This document shows positions 1 through 14,200 of a stretch of DNA of 64,000 nucleotides, one piece after another (position 1 is the first letter of the stretch; the number at the start of each line of letters is the position of its first letter). Origin of the DNA: Oxytricha trifallax (Eukaryota; Ciliophora; Spirotrichea; Sporadotrichida; Oxytrichidae); contig ARYC01001903.1 of assembly GCA_000711775.1 (NCBI GenBank), positions 48,030 through 112,029 on the forward strand, read 5' to 3'. Position numbers and translations under genes: made by a program. The notes beneath the pieces were generated by a model, which worked only from the letters and a program-made list of their open reading frames with translations, did not search any database and was not told where the DNA came from.

Positions 1-3000
1 TGCCTCCTCTGTTTCCTACAGCACCTCCTCTGCTGTTATTTTGCCTCAATTAACCAATTTGAGGGGCTGAAGTTCCAGATCTAATTGATTCTCTATGTGA
101 AGTTACGCCACTTGATGAGGATATCTCATTGAATTTGCGCTTTCTGGGGTTCCCACCAGAGTTGCCATTTGGTCTCTTCTGCTCTTCTTGGTTGCCCTCG
201 ATCTCCATGATTTCAACATCATCTCCTATAACTTAATTTTCTTGCGGGGGTTGGTGTCCTCCAGCTGCTGCTATTTATGCACCACCTCTGCCTCTCTTGG
301 TTTATCTCCCTCTCTGGCCGGCTTTGCTGATGCTCCCTACTCCACTTACCAATTGGTTTTTATACCTTACACATAAAATATGTATTTATTTGGCTTCATT
401 AATATGCAATAAAATAAAAATAATTTATTGGTTTTGTTTAATTTAAGCCTGAGCTTGTTCATTCACAGCACCAATTTTCTAGTCAAATTCATCTAAGAAC
501 TTTCTCAAGTCAGGTTTATTCAAAAACTGCTTTCTAAGAGTTTATGCGAGATTGTAGAAAAATATTTTAACCTCCTCATTTTACTTTGTTATATAATTTG
601 ATAAATGTTTATATTTTTTCTCAATAACTAAGTTAATGATTTAGAGCAATATTTTTTTAATAACTAAGCCTAAATTTAGTGGATTTTTGCAAATAAAATG
701 AATTATGATACATTTTACAGGAGTATGTCTTTGTAGCAGCTATCATAGAACTCCAGTAATTTGATGAATATCTTCTCATTATACTTCAACTGTGAGAGAC
801 AGTAGGCAGTGTTGCGCCACTCAATGGGGTTGTCTGATGAGTGGAATTTACGGCAAAGTTTCTCCACTATCTGCTCGGTCTGCTTGTCCTTATCTATGTG
901 AGCCATCAAGTGCTTTGCTATATTCTAGAATTCTTCCATTGTCAACAAGTGGAACTCTTAATAAAATTTAATTAATTTAACAATAATTTCTTTTAAATAT
1001 CTAATTATAATTTGTCTTAATTAATTTGAAGAATTTTGTAATTTAAAGAGTAATGTAAAGTAACTCTTTGGAAAGTCTGCTGATTGCTTTGGGGAACAAA
1101 TTGTAGATGTTATTGCCTCCTTTAGTATGCAATTCATGCAGGAAAAGCTTAACTTAATCTTAAATTCTCTTGTCTGGATCCTCCAATAGCATTTAGTTAT
1201 TCATTTAAAACCAAAATAATGAAAAATAATATAACCAATAGCATGCAAATGTCAACAATTTCTCCCTTTAGCTTAAGCATATCATTTAGAATTAAGTGAG
1301 TAATGACCATAAGTGCCTGCTTTCTCACATTGTTATTGCAGTCATGTAGCATGCCGAAGATGTCCTTAGTTTTCTCATTCAAAGTGTTGGGGAAACGATT
1401 GAACATATCACCTAAGGAGATAATTATATTTGCTTTCACTCCAAAGTCTATCTTGGGCTCTTTCAAGATCAATATTATTGCTATGGTAAAAAAGAATTGT
1501 TTTATATATTAGAAGCACTTTATAGTACTTCTATGAGTTGAAAATAGAATATTATCTTAATCTCTTGTATATGCCAGTTTATTTTTTTAATGGCAATACC
1601 AAGTCAAGGTTCTCCTAGCATATAACCTCAGAGACACACATATACTTGCATAGTGCCATAATAGCCGATCTCTACAATAAATGAATCCTGACTGCCTAGC
1701 CCCTCGAATTTCCTGGTTTATCTCCATTCTACTGCTCTCTGCTATCTTCAAGAGCCAGTTAGGCCACAGCGACAATAGGCACTAAGAATCTGCCCAGAAG
1801 ACCCTCTTAGATCAAAGATTCTTCAATTATCTTCTTTAAAGTTTAACTGTACTGCTCAATTTCTGCTTCTTTTCCACCTGCGATTTGGTCAAGTTCGTCC
1901 TCTTCTTTTTTGTTTTCTTCGCCGTTGTTGTCTCTGGCGTTGTTTTTGTTTTAATTTTAATTCCCACCAAACTGCTCAGTACCTGCTTATAATTATCTAT
2001 GTAAAATATAATTCACAAGATTCATAAGGCTTATTATTAAATTTATTATCACTGATGAAAAAATATATATAATGAAATACTTTCTTGAGTTCATTGTCGA
2101 TTTATTCTATATATGTGAGCATTTTAATTGCAATATGTCCAGCCACGAAGAAGATATGAGAGTAGTGAAAATCGTTTAAATCTGGTCTCAGTTGATCAGA
2201 GACTTTTTGCAAGTTTTACTAGGTCAATCCTTCTCCACTCATAAGATTATATATTATATTATTGCCAAAATCTTATTGATTGATAAATGGGTTATATTAA
2301 AATATATTAATTTTATAGAGATCACCTTCTTCGTTCAACTATGTGTTGCTATTCTGATTGCTTCCTTTTTATGTATACATTTTCTTGGTCAACTCCTAGA
2401 TGAAAACTTTGGCATATTCTGGAGCATTCTTAGTCTTAATATTGAATAAAGTGTTTAAGATGGCTTCAGTAGCACAGAACCATTCGAGGTCGGGAGTGCC
2501 GAAATTGTTAATAATCACTTTAAAGATTTGCTAGAGATATTTCTTGTCTGAATCTTAAATTGAAACTTGGCTTATTCTATCATTAGCATCATAAAAGATA
2601 ATAATGTGTTTAAATGTTAGCAATTAATATCATAATATAAATGCTAAGCATCTCTTCTTCTATTGCACATCTGATGAATGATAACTTTCTCGTAGATGAG
2701 CAGAGCTTCTTGAATTAATACGAAATCTGGCTATGGAGATTTAGCGAATTTAAGTGAATTGCTATAGAGATTATTCTTGTAATCCAAAACTATATCAATC
2801 TTAGCACTGCCAATCATTCTTATAAGTTTCAAGGCTGATCTCTGCTCTTACTATCTCATTTTAGCGAGAAATTATGGATTTTAAGCGGGATCGTCTTTGT
2901 AAGCGTGTCGTGGATCCTCATATATTTTGAAGAGTAATTTTACAACTTCAAGCTCGAGGGCATTATTCTGGATGCATCGAACGATTAGCTCTTCCAAACA

Positions 3001-5533
3001 AGTTAAGTCGGTTAGGGTTGCACCACGGACTTGATGTAGCAAATTGGCTGTTTTTTGCATTGAGCTGGTTTTCACATCAAAATACAGGGATCTATAGGCT
3101 TCAAACATTAATTTGTCAAGTAAAAAGTAAGTCAATATATTGCTATATATTTCCTTAAAACTCCAGTTGTGTTATTGATTTGAATATAAATTAACACCAC
3201 TTAAGAAATTTAAGCCTCTTTAGAAAATAAGAGTGTAAGCATTTTTCTGATGCCTTTTTCAGCATTTTCTATTCCAAATTAATGCAATTATGCAAACAAC
3301 TTAATAGTCTCAATGGTATCCATTTGAGTTTTAGATGATAAAAGCATGATAAGTGAAGAATCAATTGCTTCGTTTATAGAATTCAGAAAAATTTGATACT
3401 CATCCATGTTTTAAAGGATTTACTCGTTCTCCATACTGGCTTCTTTGCATTTAATCATAAATAAATAAACACTTTTAATTTTTTCAGTTTTAATCGTAAT
3501 TTATTCATTTCTATATAATACTTCAAAGAAAGCATATTTATAAACTATATTGGTTGAAGTCTCTAGTAAAGCTCTAATATTCGTTAGTCTTTTGCAAATG
3601 ATCAATGAACATAAATAAGTTTATTAACACATATTTTCCTTAAACACGAGATGCATATTCAAATTTTATAGTAATGAGCTCTTATCCTTCAAGTCCAGTT
3701 TACTGCTAGACTCTATCTTTGAACACTTATATTTTCTCAAAGATTTACTTGAAGTTTATCTTTATCTATTCTATATCTTGGCTGCAATTCTTTTTCTCCT
3801 CCTCTATTTCAGCTCTGGTGCAGAATGTTTAGCCTTAGGATCTGTTTAGATTAAATTTATAACCATACATCACAATTATTTTTATAATTTTTATTTCATA
3901 TGGATTTTATATATAAAGTTCTGCTAAAGATTAATTAACTTCTATAATTGCAACCTTCCTAAAGCAGATTAATCGATAAATATATATAACTTTGAATAAA
4001 AAATAATAATTATGTGATGGAGAAGTCTGAGAGCAGTCTTTCTAACTTGAGTAGTTTGATCCTTGAGTCTTGCTATGCTTGCTTACAATATCTCTTATAA
4101 TCTATCAGCCACAACATTGGATTCGATTAGTTTCATAAATACTTTCATTGCTTTGGATCTACAGAAGGAAGACTTATCGTTGAATCTTTTTAACAGAAGC
4201 TCCAAGAACTTATCCTTAGTTTTCTAGTAGGCTATACAAAAAGATAAAATACATAATACGTGTGTTGACATCTGTCTCGGCTGAAGTCTTTTTCAAGTCA
4301 TCATCGACATCTTCCATTTCTTCGATCTTCTAATTTGGATCCTGCATAGGCGTGATACTCTCAAGTTCTGGTTTTGCATGTAAAACTTTAATTATAATGT
4401 TTCCAAGGATCTTGATTAAGGCTTAGCGAAGTAAGTAGGACTCGCATTCGAAAAAGTTCAAGAGGTTTGAGATATTTTAGTATAAGATTTTCGGACAAAT
4501 CTTTGACAATTTCCTTAAGAAAATAGCTATGTTCTTTATTCCAATACTTTCATGTGCGCTGTTATCTTGACCAAATATTTTGAAATTAAATTTAAATATA
4601 AATAGATTAATTTAGTTTTTTTATATTTGCTGAGTTAACTCTTTAATGATTTCATTAGGCATTTAGGGTCCTTATTTCTAAGCTACTAGTCCAACAAAGT
4701 CTGCCATGTGAGGTGCCAAATTATCTTAATTGTAAAGTAAGTCTATAATTTTTGTAGTATTTTGGCTTTACATGTACTTTAAATCCTATCCAAATCTCTC
4801 CATACATATCTGAAGTACTGAGAATAATAGCTCTTTCACCTATAATAATAACATGATTTTGATTTTGTCTTACCTCTTGAAACTTTGTGTTATTTGGGTT
4901 TTCTAACAAGTCAAAACCCATCTTTACGAAGGCCTTGACGAAATCTTCCTCTACTTTTTACTCTTTCCAAAGATATTGCAAGTCCATCTCTCCAAGCATG
5001 TCTCTGAAGAACTTAAGCGATGATATCATTTTATCTCTAAGCTCTCCTTGATAATTTATCTCATTCTTACCAGCGTTAGAGTTTTGCCTTCCTACCTTGG
5101 CGGCTGAGGTTAAATTTGAATTACCCTAGGCTTAGTTCTTTCTTCTCACTTTGGACTGAGCTTCTTTTGAGTCTTTGAGTTTAGAGTTTTCACTCAAAAA
5201 GAACGTAATAAGGTAGACATAGGCTTTCAAGCTGTTTCTCATAATATAAATGGCGAAAAATTAATTCAAAATAAATATATAACTATTTCTAATGAGATTG
5301 ATATCTATGCCCTTATTTCCTTAATTGGATGTTATCTAAGACATGGTGTTGCTCTACAAACTTTTTCTGTGTTCGTAAGCTGATTCTACAGTAAGAACTT
5401 TACTTTTTTCTATAAAGCTCAAAAGAGAGCGAAGTCCGCCATTTAAATTATTTATGAGCATTGCTCTCACACAAGCTGATATATCTTCCAAATTGTATAT
5501 CATTGAATAAAAGTAGTCGAAGTTATCATTCAT
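1..5533 (-). CDS. NCAPD2: Condensin complex subunit 1 (NCAPD2/Ycs4-like), partial, IES-interrupted
   Basis: HEAT-repeat, non-SMC subunit of condensin, which compacts and segregates chromosomes. The clearest match is near 1470-1210, where residues such as DFGVKANIIISLGDMFNRFP and VRKQALMVITHLILNDMLK follow the conserved condensin D2 core; a second is at 909-715 (NTAYCLSQLKYNEKIFIKLLE). The start at 5533 (MNDNFDYFYSM) is the first ATG of the open frame. Many in-frame TAA/TAG are read as Gln. The frame is cut by short AT-rich inserts; at three of them a repeated word (AGAAA, GTAAAATG, AAAACCAAT) restores the frame when the insert is removed. The last of these joins a Gly/Arg/Asn-rich tail (about 350-1, with KRGRGGA and similar runs) to the HEAT region, so this RG-rich tail belongs to the protein; it runs off the left edge. 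Other interruptions between 1500 and 5000 were not resolved into intron or IES. Confidence 0.8.
352..435. other. IES in condensin gene, 9 bp pointer
   Basis: The minus-strand word AAAACCAAT occurs at both ends of this interval (both copies included, as for all IES entries here). Removing the DNA between them with one copy joins ...QAQIKQNQ to LVSGVGSISKAG in frame. The insert is AT-rich, about 75 bp. Confidence 0.75.
577..718. other. IES in condensin gene, 8 bp pointer
   Basis: Minus-strand word GTAAAATG lies at 718-711 and 584-577. Excision of about 134 bp joins YKDILLQN to EEVKIFFYNLA in frame. Confidence 0.75.
5235..5290. other. Short IES near the start of the condensin gene, 5 bp pointer
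   Basis: Minus-strand AGAAA at both ends; excision of about 51 bp joins GIDINLIRN to SLKAYVYLITFF in frame. The reading frame is also open through the insert, so this call rests on the repeated word and the AT-rich composition. Confidence 0.5.
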
Positions 5534-5617
5534 ATATAAAGCAATACATCTAGAACATTTACAATTTATAATAAGAATTTGATAAATAAAAAATAAATTA
5601 ATTAGATATAATCAAAA

Positions 5618-5930
5618 ATGGAAAAATGTCTGAGCAGAAGATGCCGTGTCACTCAATTAAAATGTAAGTTACAAAAAACATATCTAAATTTTTTATTTTA
5701 CAGGGGTTGCACCTGTTAAGAGTGGTAGTGGAAACAGACAAAGACTTCGCAGAGCAGCTAAGAAAAGAGGTGAAGGAGTATTCAAATATGCAAATGGTGA
5801 TATTGAAAAAGGAACATGGAAAGACAATGAAACGTTTTTTAGATTTACACTTTGTATATTGGCTTATTGTTTTTCATTTATTATTGATCGAATTCTTATA
5901 ATCATCTATTTTCCAAATTATTTATCATGA
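5618..5930 (+). CDS. Small protein with one MORN-like motif and a C-terminal membrane segment
   Basis: ATG at 5618, a GTAAGT...TTTTACAG intron at 5664-5703 (40 nt), and a TGA at 5928-5930 give 273 coding bases, an exact multiple of three (90 residues). The N-terminal half is basic (RRCRVTQLK, RQRLRRAAKKRG). The middle holds GEGVFKYANGDIEKGTWKDN, the MORN pattern of G-x-G-x-x-x-Y-x-x-G-D-x-x-x-G-x-W. The last 30 residues (FTLCILAYCFSFIIDRILIII) are hydrophobic enough to span a membrane. It is divergent from the condensin gene, whose start is 85 bases away. It could instead be a relic MDS of a longer MORN protein; a distinct MORN gene lies at 54345-55850. Confidence 0.5.
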
Positions 5931-5989
5931 TTGCAATAATACAGGATTATTAATGATACGATTATTAATTACTGATTGTCAACGATAAA

Positions 5990-6280
5990 TTAGCACTTTT
6001 GCTACCCATGAAGATTATCATAAATACTTTCAAGCTCAGCTAACATCTCGTCCTCATTGACATTTTTGAATGATTTTTTGGCTTTGACCCAAAACCTGTA
6101 CTAATCAGCTGGCTAATCGCAAAGTTGCTCTTTCTTCAATGGAAACCTAAACTCTTCAATGACTTGGCCGTTTAGGTAGTTCTCATTGCTAAATTGTTAA
6201 TTTTCTGGCATCCTTCCTCTAGCATTGGGATAAGCTTACGAAGTGGAGGAGTTCACTGATGAAGTGTCAATTTGCATCAT
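5990..6280 (-). CDS. Unrecognised small hydrophilic protein or MDS fragment, 3' end not found
   Basis: From MMQIDTSSVNSSTS at 6280 the frame reads about 95 residues of ordinary protein composition, including EEFRFPLKKEQLCD, RFWVKAKKSFKNVNEDE and MLAELESIYDNLHG, with TAA/TAG as Gln. After about 5990 the frame stays open but turns AT-rich and non-protein-like and overlaps the opposite-strand MORN gene, so the coding part probably ends near 6000 at an unseen junction. No TGA follows the coding-looking part, which suggests a continuation elsewhere. Family not recognised. Confidence 0.4.
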
Positions 6281-8204
6281 TTTGTATTTGATTCTCTCTT
6301 TAATTTAAAAAGTAATTAAATCATTTTAGCCAGAATTTGAATTAAAAAAAGCATTTTTGAATATATCATCACTATAGATTTTTTGTTGTCTAATTTTATT
6401 ATCAAAATAATCAATTGTAATATATGATTGGCAAATATAATGAAGCGGTAAATATAGAATAAAAGGATATAAAACAAGGATAGATAAAATATTATTATCC
6501 TCTTTAGAACTAATTTTTTTATTATTCAAACTACTCCAATGCTTATAGTCTTCAATTCAATATTTTAGAATAATTTCATAAATATCTCTGAAATAATAAA
6601 ACAGACAACTAAATGTCATAAAATCTCAGTTCTCTTCTCTATTGCATAAAATCCTAAAATTTATATATAAGCAAATATTTTCCTAATATTTATCAACATA
6701 ATTCCCAGAACTTTTTACTTTCCTTATCATATTATTTGAGTTACTTGAATTATTAAATAATCCTACAACAATGAATTCTTATAGATTTGTACACCTAAAG
6801 ATCCTAGATAAGCTAATATTTTCAAAAATTTCATTAATCTCATAAAATGGTTTGAATTAAGTATTCTCTCAATCCTTAACTCCAAATAATATGTCAAAAA
6901 TGATTATTATATAATTTGTTCCATACTCCCTTCTTTTTATCAATATTTATTCAAGTTACAAGGTGTCTATTTGATTATTAATTTATTATTTTTATATAAT
7001 CAATAAAATCAGTCTTTCTACTATAAAGTCCTAAAATATTATTTTTTATGGGAAAATGTGTATTAATTCGTTTGTACTTTCTGCTTACTTAAGCATTTAA
7101 CTAATCATATATCCCATTCCTATTTCACGAATATCTATATCTAAATTTTTTAAGATAATTTATAGCTCATAATACAAACAGTTTATTTATATATAAAAGG
7201 TATAATTTTCCCGCTATATAGATGGAATATTTTAATAATTTTAAAAAGGTTCGAAATTGAAATCTTTTGCTATATAAAAGTTTTGCAAATATAACTTTCC
7301 TCATTAATTATTTTATATATTTTTAAGATTTTAAACTAGGATTTTAGATTAAATTTACAAATGACTATTGAGGTCTCCGTCTAGTCGATAAATTTATTGA
7401 TGATTTGTCGGAAAAATGAATAAATCCAGACATTATTATTATTAATACTGATAGAGTATTGTACCGAAATTTATTAATGGGAATTAACCAAATTCTGATA
7501 AATTTAATTTAATTTGCCCACCATTTCAATAAAAAATCCATAAAATGAGACATAAATTAATAATTTGAGTGAAATTTGACAGTATTTTACATTCGAAGTG
7601 TTTTGAATATATGAATAAGTAGTTTACTTAATAAGTGAAGTTAACAATTTAAATTAAGAATAATAACATAAATATGATATTTCAATAATTTAAGATAAAT
7701 TGCAATAAAAATACTAATTATTTTAATAATATCGTAGGAATTGTTTGTTGATAGTGCAATTAATTTAATTACTTTGCATTATTGGAGAAAAAACGGAGAA
7801 AATAAAAGATAAAATAAGAACATTAAAATTTATACAATCAAAAATGATATTTATTTTAAATTGAAAATTTTGATCCATATAATTAGAGTCAAGTCAAGTT
7901 TAAAATCTATGGTAATAATATAAAAAGTTATATAACTTTTGATTCTTTAAATAGTTTTAATACATTAATAATAAATTATCTTAAATAATTTAAGATTGAA
8001 CAATAATTATTAGTTTTGATCTTATAGTTCTACTAGAAACAAAATATGTTCAATTCCAATCAAAATCAGCAATCTATCAGTAAATTGAACTAAAGTTTAA
8101 GTATTTACAAATTAATAAGCATGAATAAAAATATAAATCAATTTAAGTTTAGGAAATTAAAGTTATTATTCTTTTTTTATATTTAAAATATTTTTAATTC
8201 AATA
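6281..8204. other. AT-rich stretch without a recognisable gene
   Basis: About 1.9 kb of very AT-rich DNA. I found no frame with protein-like composition on either strand, no RNA gene and no long repeat. It may be intergenic germline DNA or hold non-genic IES material. Confidence 0.5.
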
Positions 8205-11200
8205 TCATAACCAAGGCATCCATCCGATGTACATCTTAGCTAGTGATTCATCGTTTATAGCTTATAAAATTACGAACTCTACTTGTTCTTCAATGTTTAC
8301 ACTGCCTCCTTGATCGCCTTTAATTTGGCCATGTAACTTTTGCTTAACAACATCGAGAGCTTGTTTGATTTCTACTTTGATATTTTGGGTGCTTTCAATA
8401 AGTGGATCATGAATGAAGGATTCCAAGAAGGAAATGATATTTTTGGAATTCTTTCTTAGCACTCTTTGGACTACCTCGCAAGTTCTCTAGAAGATACCTT
8501 TCTCTTTGAAGATTCCAAAAGCATCCATAATGTTCTGAGTTAATCTAAAAGGTACAATTTCAGGGATTTTAAGCTTTGCTCCTTTCTCAAAGATACAATC
8601 AAAATCTACATGTGTCACTTCACCAGTATGATGATGTATCAAAATGTTGTCTCCATGGCGATCTCCAAGTCCAATTACATACCCAATCATAGACCAAATT
8701 GCAGTTGATCTCACGAAGTTAATTCTTGCTTCATACCAGATCTCTGGATTTGGGAAGTGGTCTATCATCCAAGAACCTAATACTGGTTTGATATCTTCTT
8801 TGACAGCATTCCAAATTAATGTATGAGTATCTCCGTTTTTCATTGCAGTAGCTTTATTCTTAATCTCATTCATTTCGCCCTTAATGTTATTTTTCTTCCA
8901 ATAATCTCCAACAACAGATTTCAAAGTTGAGGTATTCTAAATCCACTCGATAAGACCACTATTTCTGCTAAGGGGTACTATTGCATTTGTTCTCAGTTTT
9001 AAGTTTCTCTTTCTACTTTCAGAATCATTTTCAAGCATTTTGTTGCATAGTTAAGCAAATTCAATAAATCTTTGCTCCTTTCTTAAATCGCCAAATTTGT
9101 CACACTTGAGTAAGAAGTTGTAGACTTATTTATTTGAACCAATTATACCAATTTTCTTTGGCTTTTCTTTTGATTACATGAGAGTTGCTTCATTTAAGAA
9201 CCCAGATATCATAACTGGTTTGGGCTTATAAGCTGGGAAATCCTATAAACTTCCAATTCCATTCTTTGCTGCCTCTTCTTCCTCTAAAGCTTGTTGTTCA
9301 AAATTTGAATAATGATTGTGAATTGCTGAGTTTCTTCTATTTAAAGATTTAATTGGACAAGTAGTCTATACTAAGCATGTTTGCACATAATTGATTTTGA
9401 AATTCTAAATTGGAAGCTAAGGCGATAAGTTCTCTTCAATAGGCATGACTAAAGTGCAAGTTGAGATCTTTTACAAGAACTATGGAAGCTCCATAATCAC
9501 TTGACTCTACTAAGTGGGTGGTTTTTCTGATAGTTTCTTGAGCTCTAAGAATACTTTTTCACCTTCAACAATCTTTTTATAAGCTGCTTGATCTAATCCC
9601 ATAATTTTACCTAGTAAAGTCTTGGCAAAATCGGCTCGAGTTATTGCTTAGTGTTTCTGATTAATTTACTATCTTCTTGCTGCTGCTGCATTAGCTGTGT
9701 TACCACTTTCTTAATCAAAATACAAAAAGTGGAATATCCACCAGGCACATTAGCCAGGATATTGAATAGATATTTTTGAAAGTAACAGCATAATAGTTTC
9801 TCTAACTTGCTCTATTTGATGACCATATCTTGAAAGTAAAATTTGAAGAACTGAAGCAACCTTGAATACTTCTAATCTTGACAACTCTTGCTTCATGAAG
9901 TTATTAATTTTATCATAGTCTTTCTCTTTTTCATTATATTCAAACCATAGTTCCAAAGCTCTTGGGAAACTTTGCCAAATATACTTATATCCATACTTTA
10001 AGCTGTTTACATAGTAAAAGATTTTTTGAATCCACCTCTTTCTTGCATCAGTTGGGTCAAGTGAAGGAGGGTTTTGTAAACTATTATTCTTTAAGTCTAA
10101 CTCATCAAGATACTGAGCAAATCTAAAAACTGGTTTTTCCCATTAATTCTTTCCAATACTCTTTAAGAAATCATCAAACCTCTTTTGAATGTTATGGTTT
10201 TAAGGATCAATTTTTATCTGTAATTCTATACTTAGTAGAGTTGCCTTGTCAGCAACTCTTTGAGGCATCCATTGGAATTTAGTGGTTTTGTACATTTCAT
10301 CACACTTTTTCTATATTTGATCTTGTTTTTATATAAGATATTGATAAGCTTCATGAGCATTTTTAGTCTTTAGCATGTACTTAGCGTATTCCAAATCATA
10401 GTCAACAATTCTATGCTACATTGATTCACATTCTTTGAAAAGTTTGCTGATAAGCAAGATATCATTGCTAGTTTTCCTTTAAATTTTTGCAAGTTTCATT
10501 AAGTAAAAGGCATATTCATTCTCTCTGTCAAACAACTTGAATATCATTCGTCTGCAGTAATAGATTAGCTTAAGAGATTAAGTTGAATTTTAAATCATCA
10601 TTGATCTTTCTTCGAACCATGATAAGAGTTTTTCAAAGTAGTTATTCATGTCGAACTCATAATAAATTTTCTCAAATCTTCTCTTTTCTCTGTTGACTTC
10701 TTTTCTAAGAATTTCCTAAATTTTATCCTTCTCTTGTAGGAAAACATCTTTAATGTAATGAACTGCTGATTCAAGCTCGTAAATTACATGCAAAAATAGT
10801 TTGTAGTAGTAACTAATTTCACCTTGAATGCCATCAAGAGTAAGAATAAACTCACAATAGAGCAATTCAAAGAATTTACTAATCTTATCTAGGCTGCTTA
10901 AATAGTCAGGATTTTCTAAGTTATCATCGTTTTGTAAAAGACTTCTAAGACATTTAGAGTACTCAGCCGCAAATAAGCATATAATCATTTCGAATTTCTA
11001 TAGTGGATCACCTTACTCAGTGTCTATCATTATGATTTTATGATTAAGCTCACCCAAGTCTACATCACTTGCCCATACTTCAAGCTTCTCCCAGTCATTG
11101 TTATGCCAGTCATTTATTATCAAGGGATTAGAGAACAACTTCTTAATCTTTTAAGCAATAAGCTTGTTCCTTTAAGCTTCTAAATCTATAAAATTGCTTT

Positions 11201-14200
11201 CTACTTCCATAGGTGACTCTTCATTATGATGCTTTTCCTAATTGTTGTTGTAGCTCTCAATAATATTATTGAAGATACCGTAGTCATAGTCTTCAGGATT
11301 TAACTACTTGTTTAAGTTGATTATATCATAAGTCTCTTCATGTGAAAGTACATCCAAAAACCCTTTACCTTGGTTTCCTGCTTGATTTATTTAGCTTCTA
11401 TAATGATCTTCGAAGCTATATATGCATCTCTGATAAGCTTTTACAGTTTTTGCAGCATTAATCTTCTTTAACTTGTCAATCATGCACATAAGAGCTTTAA
11501 TCTTTTTGACTGCAAGGAATGACAATTTTACATGTATGTTTCCTTCAATTACCTTGATAAAGTTTAGCACATTTTAATCTTTGATTTTTGAGCTATCAAA
11601 TTCAATATGGAAAAGCTTTTCCACATACTTAAACTTAGTGTCATTCTCAATAAAAGTTTTGAAAATTTTCTTATCTTGGTTTAAGCAAATTTTTAAGAAA
11701 TCTTATACTTTGAGAGTTGGGGCAATTTGTGATGAGAAGTTAGAGTCATAAATTTTGTTAAAAAGTCTCCCAATATCTTCAGGCAAGCTCAAATCTTATT
11801 AGTTGAATCTCAAAGAGTAATATATCAAATAAGGCAATAAAAGATCTAAAACTTTGTGACTAATTTTTAATGCTGGAATACATGCAATGAACAGTTGTTT
11901 CCAGGTGTCATCTTAAATTTTGTGAATCAAGTATAGGGAAAGATTCTTTATGTAATTCTTCTTGTTTAATGAATTAGGGTCATCAATTTCTGTAACAGGA
12001 GTTAGATCTTTTCCAATAAACTTAAAAACTGTTTTAGCAAAATGTTCCTGCTTGCTTATTGTTTGTTCTAGTTGGTCTCTTTCATTCGGTTCTACTAGAC
12101 CCTGCTACATTTTATGATGATTAATAAATTTGTCAATCAAAAATATAGTATAGTAGAATTACTGAGGCTTTAAGTCTGTGATATTGCTTATATATTAAAT
12201 CTGGTTTAAAAGTTAACCAGCAAATTTAATGATATCTTTTCTCTCAATAGGTAACTCGCTTAGTGAAGGTACAGCTAAGTATTCAAGAGTATTATCTTGC
12301 TCCTAATTTTTGTACTTTAAGTTAGTTAAGGGATTGTAATAGTCGCTTTTTATGATACTTGGGTTCTATTCATCACTAGTATTTTGAACTTCAAATTCCT
12401 TTTTTCTTCCTATTAATGTCATCTAGTTAGTAGCTTTAAGAGTGAGTGGATCATTGACAAATGGCTGACAAAGTCCTATCGCAGCAACGACTTTTGCACA
12501 TAGCAGTGAAAGTTTTCTACTTTTTTCAGTTTTATACTCTTGAGGCATTTCAAGTATTCCTTAATATACAATTTTCAAATTTTCTGGTAGTACTAATACT
12601 TTTCTAACCTCATCTTGTTCTTGTTGTTCAAGAAGTTCCAGAATATAGGTAGTATTAAGCAATCTAATATCTTCATTTCCAGTTTGTAATTAGTTTACAA
12701 GATTTTTTAAGTTTTCAGCAATATCTTCTGGAGTCTTATATAGTTCATAACTAATAAGATTTATTGCCTCCTTAAACCCTTCATTTTCTTTTATTTTACT
12801 TAAGAATAAGTACTGTAAATCCTTGAAATATGCTTAAGTAAACTTCATCTTATCTTTAATATAGAAATTGATGATCTTTTGAGTGTATTTCTTTATCTTA
12901 AGTTTTTCTGGAAACTTGATGAAAGCTTAAACTGCAAGTGAGCAAAACTTATTCAAATAAGGAAGGGCTTATTGTAAACCAATAGCATTGAGAATCAACT
13001 GCATAGAGAAAATAGCAATTTCAACTGTATCTTAATATTCAATTCCAATTTTTAATACAAAGATAGTCATTACTATAATGGCAGTTCTAAAATATGGGTC
13101 TTCAACTAGCTACTCCTTGATTAGTAATTCTACTGTCATTATATATTATATAAGCTTATTCTACCTGGTCATTGAATCTTTGGCGTCTGTTAAGGATGTA
13201 GGAAATTGAATTTTAAACATCTCTAAGAATCCAATGACAAAGTCTGAATTTGTGACATTAGTTTTCTTAAATTCTTTGCTAATGAACTCTAAAGCAGACT
13301 TGAATTGAGCAATTTTCTTTTTGACTGATTCACCTTTTTTGTTGTAAAAGTCTGTTTACATGTACTACTTCTTATCATAAAAAACTAAAGTCTTGTCTTA
13401 GTCTCCTTTTATCATTAGCTTTTCTAGTTAGAATCTTCTACCAAATGAAAGCTTTTTCATCAGAATCTATAAGAGTTGAGTTTCATAGTATAACCCTTTA
13501 CCATTCTCACCGTTTATAAAAGAAATCATATCTTGGTCATTTTAGAAACCAAATGCATTTTTCATGATTTGAAGTAAGTTTTTCTTTTGACTTGATTGCA
13601 AATTGTGTTACAAAGCTATTTTACCAATACAATGCATTAACTGATCTCTTATCGCACTAATTAAGATAGTATTGCTGTTAAATTAAGTGCTTAAGATGGT
13701 TTCTTTGAGCTTTTCATAAGTGAGCTTGTGAACACTGATCAAATAATACCATGACTTGGGTAAGATGAAGTGATTGTAAAACTATACACCGATAAACTTG
13801 TCAATAACTGAAATTGTGCTTCCGTGTAGCATTAGAAGGAAAGTAATTTTTCCACAGATATGACTTGACGCACACCTTAGTAGCTCTTAAGGAGTGACTC
13901 TTATAACTTTGCTCAAGAGCTCAAAAAGTTTAAACTTTTGTACTATACAGTCAAGTAACTTGTTTTTATCTGTGAGGCCATCTGCATCACTGACCACAAA
14001 TATCGCTGCCAACAAATGTTCAACCATGTCTACTGATCTCTTGTTTCTGCTTAGCATTAGAATGAAAGTTTTCAAGTCTACGTATCTTTGAATGTCAAAA
14101 GTTGGATTTTCATTATTCAAGCCGAATATATCTAGCTCCTCTTTGTAGTAAATGAGTTCCTGCATTACCATATCTTGATGAACTGAAAATTCTGAGTTCT

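Noticed and set aside
6281..8204. Possible further protein gene in the AT-rich gap
   Set aside because: Open stretches there have low-complexity Ile/Asn/Lys/Tyr composition expected from AT-rich noncoding DNA and no recognisable motif.
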